Counted from the stretch's first letter, positions 1 to 8,289 are shown. The stretch is DNA of 29,975 nucleotides from Bog-532 sp036495425 (GCA_036495425.1 DASXMW010000033.1:1-29975), one strand, 5' to 3'. Notes: a model not told the origin generated them from the sequence alone. Translations and numbers: made by a program.

Positions 1-225
1 GCCCTCATCGAGCACGCCGCGTCCGTGGCGGTCGCGGCCGGCCAGCCCGCCCTGACCCTGACCACCTTCACCGAAGTCCCCTGGAACGCCCCCTACTACG
101 AGCGCCTGGGCTTCCGCCGCCTGCCCGACTCCGAGGTGACCACGGGCCTGCGCGCCATCCGCCGCCACGAGACCGCCCACGGCCTGGACCGCTGGCCCCG
201 CGTAACCATGCGCCGCGACCTGTAG
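1..225 (+). CDS. GNAT family N-acetyltransferase, C-terminal part (cut by window edge)
   Basis: The reading frame is open from the first base and ends with TAG at 223-225, so the start lies outside the window. The visible 74 residues contain the typical GNAT motif B region: a beta strand (ALTLTTFTEVPWN) followed by APYYERLGFRRL, the acetyl-CoA-pocket segment in which an Asn/Tyr helix precedes 'LGF'. GNAT enzymes transfer an acetyl group from acetyl-CoA to an amine. The substrate cannot be read from this tail. The acetyl-CoA P-loop (motif A) must lie upstream of base 1. A GTG at 25 could be mistaken for a start but would remove half of the fold. Confidence 0.85.
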   Translation, partial: ALIEHAASVAVAAGQPALTLTTFTEVPWNAPYYERLGFRRLPDSEVTTGLRAIRRHETAHGLDRWPRVTMRRDL

Positions 226-381
226 GTGCCCGGTCCATGGCGCAGGCCCCAGAAGTTCCAGTAGGCGGTTTCGCCGCGCATTGTCTGGGGCGCCCCTGAC
301 GGCGAAGGACTGGCCAAGGGCAGCCCCGTCCCGCGCGCGCTGAACCGCAAGAGACCTTTCGCTCCCGGGGCTATTGGCCCG
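226..381. other. Intergenic stretch without recognisable content
   Basis: Between the GNAT stop and the PIN remnant I see no convincing coding frame, hairpin or promoter. It is the first part of a 670-bp gene-poor region (226-893) that looks like decayed sequence. Confidence 0.5.
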
Positions 382-531
382 CTAATGGCTCGGCTTCTTG
401 ATCCCCTCAAGAACCTCGATCGGGGCAGATCCCTCTGCGGCGCGCTGAAGCCTGACGTCGGTTGCCAGCAACGGCTGGTCCAGCTCGGCGGCAAGCTGAA
501 CGAACAAGGCGTCATACATTCCCAGCGGCAT
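382..531 (-). pseudogene. C-terminal remnant of a PIN-domain (VapC-like) toxin
   Basis: Read on the minus strand, this stretch gives about 48 residues ending in TAG (384-382): PLGMYDALFVQLAAELDQPL followed by LATDVRLQRAA and a short tail. The pattern YDALFVxLAxxLxxPLLxTDxRLxRA is the C-terminal part of PIN-domain ribonucleases, including the last acidic residues of the metal site (YDA, TD). The N-terminal two thirds of the family, with the first catalytic Asp and Glu, are missing: a TAG stop lies directly upstream of the first visible codons, and no matching antitoxin is present. It is therefore a dead fragment. The assignment rests on pattern recognition only. Confidence 0.6.
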
Positions 532-688
532 CTATGACACTCCAGCCGGGCCGCGCCTGGACGCACCGGACCCGGACGGCACCGTCGTGCGTTTCTACTA
601 CTACACCGGCCCCACCGACCAGTTCACCGGCCTCGAAATGCGCGACGGCCAGGTCATCGGGACCTATCAGACCCCACGGCTGCAATAG
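530..688 (+). pseudogene. C-terminal remnant of a VOC/glyoxalase-like protein
   Basis: On the plus strand, 530-688 encodes about 52 residues ending with TAG at 686-688. The segment IYDTPAGPRLDAPDPDGTVV continues with RFYYYTGPTDQFTGLE. The 'DPDGTxxRFY' signature is the last beta strand of vicinal-oxygen-chelate (glyoxalase/bleomycin-resistance) domains, which normally carries a metal-ligand Glu or its replacement. The family is about 120-150 residues long, so at least 80 are missing. No start codon with a ribosome binding site precedes it, and the frame begins where the oppositely oriented PIN remnant ends. It is probably non-functional. Confidence 0.5.
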
Positions 689-880
689 CCCCTGGAGATC
701 GCGGCCGGCCGGCTGGCGGTACGGGGTTCGGCGGCATCGAGCGCGCGACGGCGGACGAGCCGATGCTCATCGCCGCCTGGTGGTGTACGCGTAGCCTTTC
801 TCATGACCGGACTTGTCTGTCGTCGGCTGAGGAGGAGCAGGGTGCCGAAGAAACCCGGCATTTCTGGCTGATGCGTGGCT
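689..880. other. Gene-free leader upstream of the LuxR regulator
   Basis: I recognise no conserved protein in any frame. This stretch probably carries the promoter of the LuxR gene that starts at 894, but I could not pick a convincing -35/-10 pair. Confidence 0.35.
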
Positions 881-893
881 GAGGAGGTGATCA

Positions 894-3650
894 GTGCCGA
901 TCGCGCTGCTCGAGACGAAGTTGTATGTCCCGAGGTCGCAGCGTGGTCTGGTGCTGCGTCCGCGGCTGAGCGAGCGGCTGGACCGGGGGGCGGCGTCGAA
1001 ACTGGTGCTCGTTTCCGCACCTGCTGGTTTCGGTAAGACAACACTGCTCACCGAGTGGCTCGCGGCGGGGCCGGCTGCGCTGGCCGATGAGCGGTTGGCG
1101 GCGTGGCTCTCGCTCGATCGGGGCGACAATGATCCGGCATCCTTCTGGGCCTATGTGATCGCTGCATTGCGGACGGTGGCATCCGGGGTAGGTGAGACTG
1201 CGCTGGCCCTTCTGGACGCGCCGCAGCCACCCCCGATCGAAGCGGTGCTGACCACGCTGCTCAACGACCTGGGCGCCGTTGCCGCCGAGCTCGTGCTGGT
1301 GCTCGACGACTACCACGTCATCGACGCGCGCGAGGTGCAGGACGGGATGGCGTTCCTGCTCGACCATCTGCCTCCGTGGCTGCATGTGGTGATCGCCAGC
1401 CGGGCCGATCCCGCGTTGCCGCTGGCACGGATGCGGGCGCGCGGTGAGCTGGCCGAGATTCGCGCGGCCGAGCTGCGTTTCACCGCTGATGAAGCGGCGG
1501 CGTACCTCAACGAAATGATGGGCCTGCAATTGACGGCGCGGGACGTGGCCGCGCTGGAGGGGCGCACCGAGGGCTGGATCGCCGCGCTCCAGCTGGCGGC
1601 GCTGTCGATGCAGGGGCGCGACGACGTGACCGGTTTCATCGCCGGTTTCGCGGGCGATGACCGTTACGTCGTCGATTATCTGGCCGAGGAAGTGCTGGCG
1701 CGTCAGTCCGATCGTGTCCAGGCCTTCTTGCTACAGACCTCCATTCTGGACCGGCTGAGCGGTCCGCTGTGTGATGCCGTCACCGGGCAAGGTGGCGGCA
1801 AAGGCATGCTGGAGGCCCTGGACCGGGGGAACCTGTTCCTGGTCTCGCTCGATGACCGCCGACGGTGGTATCGCTACCACCATCTGTTTGCGGACGTGCT
1901 GCAGGCGCGACTGCTGGATGAGCAACCCGGCCAGGTGCCGGACCTGCACCGCCGTGCGAGCGAATGGTACGAGCAGAACGGCGAGCGGCCCGTGGCCATC
2001 GGCCACGCGCTGGCCGCCGGGGATTTCGAGCGAGCGGCCGACCTGGTCGAGCAGGCGATCCCGGCAATGCGCAGGACCAGGCAGGAGGCCAGGCTGCGTG
2101 GCTGGCTCGAGGTGCTCCCCGACGAGGTGGTCCAAGTCAGGCCGGTGCTCAGCGTTTACTATGCCGGGGTATTGCTGCTGGGCGGCGAGCTCGAGGGGGT
2201 CGAGGGCCGGCTGCGGGATGCCGAGCGGTGGCTGGAGCCAGTGACAGGCGACCGTGAGGAACCCCAAGTCCCTTCGGCGGGGATGGTCGTCGCCGATGAG
2301 GAAGAATATCGCCGTCTCCCGGCGCAGATCGAGATGTACCGCGCTGGGCAGGCTCTGGCCCGGGGTGACGCACCCGGAACTGTCGAGCACGCCCAGCGGG
2401 CGATCGGCCTCGCGCTTGAGGACGACCACCTCTGCCGTGCTTCGGCAGCCGGATTGCTGGGGCTCGTTTACTGGGGCAGCGGGGATCTGGAGGCCGGGCA
2501 TCGGGCCTACTCCGCCTGCGTGGAGGGCCTGCGGCGGGCCGGGTTCGTCGCTGACATCCTGGGCTGCTCGATCGCGCTCGCGGACATCCGGAGCACGCAA
2601 GGCCGTCTCGGCCAGGCGCTGCGCACCTTCGAGCAGGCGTTGCAGCTCGCAGGTGAGCAAGGCGGGTCAGTGCTGCGGGGAACCGCGGACATGTACGTGG
2701 GCATGAGTGAGATCGCCCGCGAGCGCGGCGACCTGCCTGCCGCCACCCAGCTTCTGCTGGGGAGCCAGGAACTCGGCGAGCACACCGGGTTGCCACAGAA
2801 CCGGTACCGCTGGCGGGTCGCGATGGCCCGGGTACGGGAGGCCGAAGGAGATCTGCGCGGCGCGCTCGACCTGCTCAACGAGGCGGAACGCCTCTATGTG
2901 AGCGACTTCTTCCCCAATGTGCGGCCGGTCCCGGCGGTGAAGGCAAGAATCTGGATCGCGCAGGGCAGACTCGGTGAAGCTCTCGGCTGGGCGCGTGACC
3001 AGGGCCTATCCGTCGATGACAACCTCAGCTACCTGCGCGAGTTTGAGCACATCACCCTGGCCAGGCTGCTCCTGGCGCGGTACCAGGGCGAGCGTGCGGA
3101 GCGCTCCCTTCACGAGGCGGCCCAGCTCCTGGAGCGCCTCCTGCCCGCGGCGGAAGCGGGGGGCAGGACGGGACGCGTCATCGAAATCCTGGTGCTGCGG
3201 GGGCTCGCGCACCAGGCGCTCGGGGACCTCCCGGCTGCGCTTGGCTCCGTGGACCGCGCGGTGACACTGGCCGAGCCAGAGGGCTACGTCCGGGTCTTCG
3301 CAGCTGAGGGCCCACCCATGGGTGCCCTGCTGAGAGCGGCCGCGAAACACGGGACCGCGCCGGACTATATCCGCCGTCTCCTGGCCGCCGCGAGCGGGGC
3401 CGAGCACAACGGCCCCATTAAACAGGACCTGATCGAGCCACTTAGCGAACGCGAGCTGGACGTTCTCCGGCTGCTCGGAAGCGAGCTGGACGGCCCGGCC
3501 ATCGCCCGCGAGCTCATGGTGTCCCTGAACACCATGCGGACTCACACCAAGAACATTTACGCCAAGCTCGCGGTGACCAACCGCAGAGCAGCGGTCCGCC
3601 GAGCCGCCGAACTCAACCTGCTGCCGCGGACCCACAGCCGCCGGCCCTGA
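894..3650 (+). CDS. LuxR-family transcriptional regulator with MalT-like ATPase (LAL type)
   Basis: Large ATP-dependent activator of 918 aa, the usual length of the MalT/LAL family. The N-terminal STAND-type NTPase shows a Walker A motif (SAPAGFGKTT, residues 41-50) and a Walker B strand (LVLVLDDYHVID, about 133-144). Residues about 350-830 are helical TPR-like repeats that normally sense an inducer or partner. The C-terminus (about 850-912) is a LuxR/GerE helix-turn-helix: LSERELDVLRLLGSELDGPA and 'NTMRTHTKNIYAKL'. The GTG start at 894 is supported by GAGGAGG at 881-887. The gene lies just upstream of a small unknown gene and a DUF4386 gene in the same direction, which are plausible targets. 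The inducer is not predictable. Confidence 0.93.
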   Translation: MPIALLETKLYVPRSQRGLVLRPRLSERLDRGAASKLVLVSAPAGFGKTTLLTEWLAAGPAALADERLAAWLSLDRGDNDPASFWAYVIAALRTVASGVGETALALLDAPQPPPIEAVLTTLLNDLGAVAAELVLVLDDYHVIDAREVQDGMAFLLDHLPPWLHVVIASRADPALPLARMRARGELAEIRAAELRFTADEAAAYLNEMMGLQLTARDVAALEGRTEGWIAALQLAALSMQGRDDVTGFIAGFAGDDRYVVDYLAEEVLARQSDRVQAFLLQTSILDRLSGPLCDAVTGQGGGKGMLEALDRGNLFLVSLDDRRRWYRYHHLFADVLQARLLDEQPGQVPDLHRRASEWYEQNGERPVAIGHALAAGDFERAADLVEQAIPAMRRTRQEARLRGWLEVLPDEVVQVRPVLSVYYAGVLLLGGELEGVEGRLRDAERWLEPVTGDREEPQVPSAGMVVADEEEYRRLPAQIEMYRAGQALARGDAPGTVEHAQRAIGLALEDDHLCRASAAGLLGLVYWGSGDLEAGHRAYSACVEGLRRAGFVADILGCSIALADIRSTQGRLGQALRTFEQALQLAGEQGGSVLRGTADMYVGMSEIARERGDLPAATQLLLGSQELGEHTGLPQNRYRWRVAMARVREAEGDLRGALDLLNEAERLYVSDFFPNVRPVPAVKARIWIAQGRLGEALGWARDQGLSVDDNLSYLREFEHITLARLLLARYQGERAERSLHEAAQLLERLLPAAEAGGRTGRVIEILVLRGLAHQALGDLPAALGSVDRAVTLAEPEGYVRVFAAEGPPMGALLRAAAKHGTAPDYIRRLLAAASGAEHNGPIKQDLIEPLSERELDVLRLLGSELDGPAIARELMVSLNTMRTHTKNIYAKLAVTNRRAAVRRAAELNLLPRTHSRRP

Positions 3651-3794
3651 TCCCGTTCACGGACCCGGCTCAGAACGCCCACCGGCCACCCGAAGGCGGG
3701 CACTTTGATGAGCCGGGTGTCGTCACAGCCGTGAGCAAGGTGCCCGAGACCTGGCGCGGGCTGCCCTCCAGCAACCGCGCGCCCCGCCGACTGA

Positions 3795-3838
3795 ATCACC
3801 ACATCAATCACCAGGTGTGGTGATGCCTGCTCACCACA
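3795..3838. promoter_or_regulatory. Triple TCACCACA/TGTGGTGA repeat (possible operator or hairpin)
   Basis: The octamer TCACCACA occurs at 3796-3803 and 3831-3838, and its reverse complement TGTGGTGA at 3816-3823. The first two form a 9-bp inverted repeat (ATCACCACA / TGTGGTGAT) with a 12-base spacer; the second and third form an 8-bp inverted repeat with a 7-base spacer. The cluster lies between the LuxR stop (3650) and the next start (3925). It could be a regulator-binding array for the downstream genes, perhaps for the LuxR protein itself, or two mutually exclusive RNA hairpins. Confidence 0.5.
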
Positions 3839-3924
3839 TCCGCTCATAGCTTCCGATCAGACCCAGGAACGTTCGCACCGCCCGGCGGAGATCCAGCCAG
3901 GCGGGCAACAGCAAGAGGAGCACC

Positions 3925-4197
3925 ATGAGCGCGACACCGGCCGGCCGCCATCAGGACCCTGGACGGTACGAGATCCGCGTCAAGGGGCACCTCGACAACC
4001 GGTGGGCCGCCTGGTTCGACGGGATGACTCTCACCCACGGCAGCGACGGCACCACCGTCATCCACGGCCCGGTAGCCGACCAGGCCGCGCTGCACGGATT
4101 GCTGCAGAAAACACGCGACCTGGGCCTGCCCCTGATCTCGGTCAATCATGTCGCCCCGGCCATCCCCCGGCGCCCGCCGCCGGTACCCGGTAATTAA
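3925..4197 (+). CDS. Small conserved protein of unknown function
   Basis: Protein of 90 aa with AAGAGGAG just ahead of the ATG at 3925. The body reads as a compact beta-rich domain: YEIRVKGHLDNRWAAWFDGM, then TLTHGSDGTTVIHGPVADQA and ALHGLLQKTRDLGLPLISV. I recall small actinobacterial proteins with this 'YEIRVxGHLDxRWAAWF...DQAALHGLL' pattern, often beside DUF4386 or LuxR genes, but I know of no assigned function. There is no signal peptide, membrane segment or metal motif. It is 24 bp upstream of the DUF4386 gene in the same direction and is probably co-transcribed with it. The alternation of short strands plus one helix suggests a small ligand- or protein-binding domain (inference). Confidence 0.85.
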   Translation: MSATPAGRHQDPGRYEIRVKGHLDNRWAAWFDGMTLTHGSDGTTVIHGPVADQAALHGLLQKTRDLGLPLISVNHVAPAIPRRPPPVPGN

Positions 4198-4221
4198 GCA
4201 TTTCACGAACAGGAGACCGAC

Positions 4222-5001
4222 ATGGCCACCACCGTCCAAGCCCCGGCAGCGAAACCGCCGGCGAAAGAAGTTCCGATGACTTCGACCAGGAAGACCGCGC
4301 TCGTCGCGGGCGTCTTCTACCTGATTACCTTCATCTCGATCCCCACACTCGCCCTCTACGGCCCCGTAGAGAACCACCGGGACTGGATCCTCACCTCCGG
4401 CGGCCACACCGGCATCCTCGTGGGTGGCTTCCTCGAGGTGATCGTCGCCCTCGCCGGCATCGGCACCGCAGTCACCCTGTACCCGGTGGTCAGACGGCAG
4501 AACGAAGGCGCCGCGCTGGGCTTTGTCACCACTCGCGTGGTTGAAGCCGTCATGATCTTCACCGGTGTCGTCAGCCTGCTTTCGCTGCTGACCTTGCGGC
4601 AGGACCTGGGCGGAGCGGCCGGGGCAAATGCGGCCTCGCTTGTCACCACCGGCGCGTCGCACGTGGCGGTCTACAAGTGGACGTTCCTGCTCTCACAGAG
4701 CTTCATGCCGGCCTTCAACGCACTGCTGCTGGGCTCCCTGATGTACCGGTCCCGGCTCGTGCCCCGTGTCATTCCCTTGATGGGACTCATTGGAGCCCCA
4801 ATACTTCTCGCCTCTGTCATCACCACCCTGTTCCGCACCGACCACCAGATCACCGTGCTCGCGCTGGGTTTCCTCCCGGTGGCTGCCTGGGAGTTTTCGC
4901 TTGGCGTGTGGCTGGCCGTCAAGGGCTTCAGGCCCTCCCCGATCACCGCTGAAATCGACGCCGCCAGCCCGCCGCGCGCCTACCAGGACGTCGCGGTCTG
5001 A
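4222..5001 (+). CDS. DUF4386 family membrane protein
   Basis: Integral membrane protein of 259 aa. After a short soluble N-terminus come about six to seven hydrophobic segments: TALVAGVFYLITFISIPTLA, then 'GILVGGFLEVIVALAGIGTAV', 'VVEAVMIFTGVVSLLSLLTL', 'ALLLGSLMYRSRLVPRVIPL', 'GAPILLASVITTLF' and a last one near 215-240. The opening 'RKTALVAGVFYLITF' and the 'LYPVVRRQNEGAALGFVTTRVVEA' block match DUF4386, a family of unknown function. ATG 4222 has AGGAG six bases upstream; an internal ATG at 4276 (MTSTRK) also fits the family's usual N-terminus, so the true start may be either. It follows the small gene at 3925 and shares its direction with the LuxR regulator. Confidence 0.88.
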   Translation: MATTVQAPAAKPPAKEVPMTSTRKTALVAGVFYLITFISIPTLALYGPVENHRDWILTSGGHTGILVGGFLEVIVALAGIGTAVTLYPVVRRQNEGAALGFVTTRVVEAVMIFTGVVSLLSLLTLRQDLGGAAGANAASLVTTGASHVAVYKWTFLLSQSFMPAFNALLLGSLMYRSRLVPRVIPLMGLIGAPILLASVITTLFRTDHQITVLALGFLPVAAWEFSLGVWLAVKGFRPSPITAEIDAASPPRAYQDVAV

Positions 5002-5015
5002 CCCAGCATGACGGC

Positions 5016-5044
5016 ACGGCCGGGCCCTCCCCAGGCCCGGCCGT
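5016..5044. terminator. Strong bidirectional hairpin between convergent genes
   Basis: ACGGCCGGGCC (5016-5026) and GGCCCGGCCGT (5034-5044) are perfect 11-bp inverted repeats with a 7-base loop, located between the DUF4386 stop (5001) and the convergent MFS stop (5102). There is only a short T-run (TTT) on the plus side, as is usual for actinobacterial terminators. Confidence 0.75.
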
Positions 5045-5101
5045 TTCCGCGCAGCCAGCCGGGTCCGCTGTGCCGATGGCCGTGCTTCACCGATGCGGTG
5101 C

Positions 5102-6451
5102 TCACCGGACCCGGCGCACGGGCAGGATCGCGACGGCGCCGATGACCACGCATAGCCCGGCCACCATGTACAGCACGCCGTAGCTGCCGCCGCTCATGGC
5201 CAGGATGGCCGACCCGATCGCCGGCGCGATGGAGAAGGGAAGTGCGCCGGCGATGTTGAACACTCCCAGATCCTTGGCGGCGCTGCGCTGGCCGGGCAGC
5301 ACGTCCACCACGAGCGCGAGGTCGACCGCCACGTATACGCCGAAGCCCAGCCCGCTGATGGCCATACCGACCAGGAAACCGTTGAAGTCGCTGGCGATGG
5401 CGATCACAAACAATGCCAGGCCGTACACGATCGAAGCGGCCATGACGAAAACCTTCCGCCGGCCTATCCGGTCCGAGACCTTCCCGCCGATGAGGGAAGC
5501 GGCGACGATGACCCCGGACTGGGCGAGCGTGCCCAGAAATATCTGCTGCGGCACCTCGGCCTTGGCCGTGCCGATCTTGTCCAGCAGGTAGAAGGCCTGG
5601 TAGGTGGCCAGGAAGGCGTAGGCCAGGACGAACATGAAACGGCTGACGAAAGCCCAGGCAAAGTCCGGGTTCTTCCGAGGGCTGACGTAAAACGTGCTGG
5701 CAAATTCCCGCAGCGACCAGGCGGGCTTGTCTGCCTTGGCGAGCCGGCGATCGTTCAGGCTCACCACGAACAGAAGGATAAAAAATCCGCCGATCGCGCA
5801 CGGGCCCAAGAACATAGCGAGCAGGCTGCCGGTGAACAGCTTGACCAGGAACGTGCCACACACCGACGCAACCGGCAGACAGACGCCCAAGACACCGGAG
5901 ACCAGGCCGCGCTGAACCGACGGCACCTGGTCCGGCAGCACCGCCACCATGGCCGCGAGCAGGGCGTTGAAAAACAACTGGGCCATGCACCACCCGGCGA
6001 GGACAACCGGAATGTTGGGCGCCAACGCGACAATAAGGACGCCAAGGGAACCGCCCACCAGGCCGCCGACCATCCATGGCCGCCGCATGCCCCGCCGCGA
6101 CGTGGTGCGGTCGCTCATCTTGCCGAACAACGGATTGCCAACCATGGCCAGCAGGGCACCGACCCCGGCAACAAGCGCCAAGCTGTTCGGTGCCTTTTCG
6201 ATCCCAACCAGCGAATTCACCTTCAAGGCCAAGGTGACCAGCAGGGGCGCGACGAACACCAGGCTGGTGCTCATGTACGCCAACGCGTACAGCGAGATGA
6301 AGCCCCACCCGACCCGGTGCGCCGCGGGCGGCCCGGGCCCCAGCTCGGCCTCGGCCTCGATCCGGTGCTTCGATCCGTCCAGCGCCGTCGCGGCAGCCAG
6401 ATGTGGGTGGGCGGCCGGAATGCCAGTCCCTGACCCGGAAACGTCAGGCAT
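5102..6451 (-). CDS. MFS transporter
   Basis: Major facilitator of about 449 aa with twelve predicted membrane helices. The start is set at ATG 6451-6449 because AGGGGG lies 6 bases upstream; an upstream in-frame start at 6499 would add 16 residues with no ribosome binding site. The loop between helices 2 and 3 carries the MFS signature GNPLFGKMSDRTTSRRGMRR and the matching loop in the second half reads GGKVSDRIGRRKVF. The N-terminal 60 residues are a soluble, variable extension. The RRGMRRP loop resembles sugar-cation symporter-like MFS proteins, but substrate and direction cannot be read. It is a single minus-strand gene, 270 bp downstream of the D-amino-acid oxidase operon. Confidence 0.9.
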   Translation of the reverse strand: MPDVSGSGTGIPAAHPHLAAATALDGSKHRIEAEAELGPGPPAAHRVGWGFISLYALAYMSTSLVFVAPLLVTLALKVNSLVGIEKAPNSLALVAGVGALLAMVGNPLFGKMSDRTTSRRGMRRPWMVGGLVGGSLGVLIVALAPNIPVVLAGWCMAQLFFNALLAAMVAVLPDQVPSVQRGLVSGVLGVCLPVASVCGTFLVKLFTGSLLAMFLGPCAIGGFFILLFVVSLNDRRLAKADKPAWSLREFASTFYVSPRKNPDFAWAFVSRFMFVLAYAFLATYQAFYLLDKIGTAKAEVPQQIFLGTLAQSGVIVAASLIGGKVSDRIGRRKVFVMAASIVYGLALFVIAIASDFNGFLVGMAISGLGFGVYVAVDLALVVDVLPGQRSAAKDLGVFNIAGALPFSIAPAIGSAILAMSGGSYGVLYMVAGLCVVIGAVAILPVRRVR

Positions 6452-6721
6452 TGCGTTCCCCCTAAACGCGGTAACGAGCCGGGCAACTGACGGAGGCACT
6501 GCGCCAAGCTTGGAGGTACCTCTGGCAGACTCAGCGCGGCCAGCCGTTCCACGTTCCGCTAGGCGGCGGAGGACACGGCCGACAGTGACCGGCCGGCAAG
6601 GCGACGGGCGCGGGCCATCGGTAGGGTCCTCAAATTCCGCTCATGCAGCAGAGCAATGCGCACATGTGCACGAAGGATGGAGAACGTGTGCAGATGCTAT
6701 GGAGACAGCACCACTGATCCA
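6452..6721. other. Intergenic region upstream of the MFS gene
   Basis: This stretch separates the D-amino-acid oxidase stop (6722) from the MFS start (6451), both on the minus strand. It contains a perfect 10-bp palindrome, GCACATGTGC (6660-6669), far from the start codon. I saw no convincing coding frame or terminator. Confidence 0.4.
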
Positions 6722-7702
6722 TCACTGCGGAGACAGCGCCGCTTCCTGGCCTCGGAGGAGTTCCACGACGTTTTCAGCGCAGCCCCAGCTGAGGGTGATG
6801 CCGGCCCCGCCGTGCCCGTAGTTGTGCACCACCCGGACCCCGCCGGCCAGCGGCGTCCCTTCCTCCAGCCGCACCTCGGGCCGCCCGGGCCGCAGCCCGG
6901 CCAGGGTCTCGATGACCTCGGCCCCCGCGACCTCGGGCACGATGTCGGCGCAGCGGGCCAGGATCGACTCGGTGGTGGCCGGGTCGGGCGTGGTGTCCCA
7001 CTGGTGCTCCTCCAGCGTCCCGCCCAGGATGCAGTCGTGGCTGCGCGGGTGCACATAGGCCCGGCCCGCCCGGTGGTACTCGTCGCGCACCGACATCGTG
7101 AGACCTGGGTTCTTGACCCGGACGATCTGCCCCCGCACCGGGTAGGTCGAAGCATCACCGGCCAGCTCCCGCGCCGCCAGCCCGGGACAGTCGACCACGG
7201 CGTCCACACCCTCCCGAGCCAGTTCGGCCAGATCGCCCACGTGCCGGCTGACGATCTCGCCGCCCCGCTGCCGAACCTGCTCGGCCAGCCAGGGCTGGTA
7301 CAGCGGCATCTCGGCCTGCGGAACCGCGAACCGCAGCCCGTACCGGTAGCCCGTCGGCAGTTCTTCCACCGTGGCGTCCCGCACCGCCCCCACCGCCGCC
7401 GTCCAGTCCGGCCGTCCCGGCGGCTCCCGGTACAGGGCCAGCGATTCGCGCATGACCACTCCGGGCACCGAGGAACCGGTCTGCCCGGCCAGCACCTCGA
7501 ACGTCCGCCGCCCCCAGCTCGCGACCCGGTCCGGCGGCCCCACGTGGGTCGGGAACCAGATCCCGGCCGTGATCCAGGAGGTCGTCGCCTCGATCGGCGC
7601 CGCCGTCACCACCCGCACGTCGCACCCGGCTTCCAGCAGCCGGATCGCCGTAGTCAGCCCCACCGCCCCCGCGCCCAGCACCGTCACCCGCATGAAGGCC
7701 AT
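6722..7702 (-). CDS. D-amino-acid oxidase (FAD-dependent)
   Basis: Flavoenzyme of 326 aa, close to the size of DAO family members (about 320-370). DAO converts D-amino acids to 2-oxo acids, ammonia and hydrogen peroxide. The N-terminal Rossmann motif is VTVLGAGAVGLTTA (residues 6-19). PVRGQIV (188-194) and the C-terminal signature HNYGHGGAGITLSWGCA (293-309) are typical of DAO/DASPO. Y209 and Y216 (DEYH...AYVHPR) and the arginines of GLRPGRPEVRLE (269-280) lie where the active-site tyrosines and the carboxylate-binding arginine are expected. AGGAGAG precedes ATG 7702; a second ATG follows at codon 4. It is the last gene of the MFS-MarR-GNAT-DAO operon, 35 bp after the GNAT gene. D-aspartate oxidase is the main alternative. 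Confidence 0.9.
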   Translation of the reverse strand: MAFMRVTVLGAGAVGLTTAIRLLEAGCDVRVVTAAPIEATTSWITAGIWFPTHVGPPDRVASWGRRTFEVLAGQTGSSVPGVVMRESLALYREPPGRPDWTAAVGAVRDATVEELPTGYRYGLRFAVPQAEMPLYQPWLAEQVRQRGGEIVSRHVGDLAELAREGVDAVVDCPGLAARELAGDASTYPVRGQIVRVKNPGLTMSVRDEYHRAGRAYVHPRSHDCILGGTLEEHQWDTTPDPATTESILARCADIVPEVAGAEVIETLAGLRPGRPEVRLEEGTPLAGGVRVVHNYGHGGAGITLSWGCAENVVELLRGQEAALSPQ

Positions 7703-7737
7703 GCTCTCCTATCGTGGGCCTCGCCCGGCCGCCCCCG

Positions 7738-8280
7738 TCACCCAGTCGGGGCCCAGAAGCGGAGCTTGCCGTCGCGCTCGTCTTCCAGCACCCCGCCGTT
7801 GGCCTCGATGACCTTGCGCGACCCGACGTTGCCGGTGTCGCAGGTGATCAGGACGGGATCAATGCCCAGCCCACAGGCCACCGGCAGAGTCGCGGCCAGC
7901 ATCAAGGTCGCGTGGCCGCGGCGGCGGGCCGAGGGCCGGACGTCGTAGCCGATGTGCCCGCCGAGGTTCAGCAGCGACGGCGTGAGCCGGTGCCGAATGG
8001 TGATCCGCCCCAGGTAATCGTGGCCGTCGGCCCACCACATCGTGGTCGCGGGCACGAACCCGGGCGGCCGCGGCGAATCCTCCAGTACGTCCGCGCGCAG
8101 CCACGCCGTGTAGGCCGCGAACTCGGCCGGCTCGTCCCAGCGGTGGCCCCAGATCTTGATCTCGCGCCCGAGCATGGAGTGGTCGTCGTTCGCGCCACCC
8201 CGCCCCTCAGCCTGGAACTCCTTCATCGCGGTCAGGAACGACAGTTGCACCCGGGGATCGGGCAGGATCAGCTCCGGCAT
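7738..8280 (-). CDS. GNAT family N-acetyltransferase
   Basis: Enzyme of 180 aa, expected to move an acetyl group from acetyl-CoA to an amine. Motif A is clear at residues 109-124: HIGYDVRPSARRRGHA, with R/G-x-x-G/A pyrophosphate binding, and the following helix (TLMLAATLPVACGLG) and 'ITCDTGNVGSRKVIEANGG' complete the GNAT core. The N-terminal half resembles the YesJ/COG3981 group of predicted acetyltransferases, which often have a conserved 'Y..W' region. ATG 8280 lies 9 bp after the MarR stop, with AGGACGGGG as a possible ribosome binding site. Its location between an exporter/regulator pair and a D-amino-acid oxidase suggests that it modifies the same small molecule (inference). Confidence 0.88.
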   Translation of the reverse strand: MPELILPDPRVQLSFLTAMKEFQAEGRGGANDDHSMLGREIKIWGHRWDEPAEFAAYTAWLRADVLEDSPRPPGFVPATTMWWADGHDYLGRITIRHRLTPSLLNLGGHIGYDVRPSARRRGHATLMLAATLPVACGLGIDPVLITCDTGNVGSRKVIEANGGVLEDERDGKLRFWAPTG

Positions 8281-8289
8281 AGCCCCGTC

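Noticed and set aside
4980..6308. Long open minus-strand frame of 442 codons across the MFS gene
   Set aside because: It lies in another frame over the MFS gene, is Gly/Arg/Pro-rich without domains and has no ribosome binding site; such frames arise from high GC at third positions.
6660..6669. GCACATGTGC palindrome as operator of the MFS gene
   Set aside because: It is 210 bases upstream of the start and I saw no promoter next to it, so a 10-bp palindrome alone is not enough.
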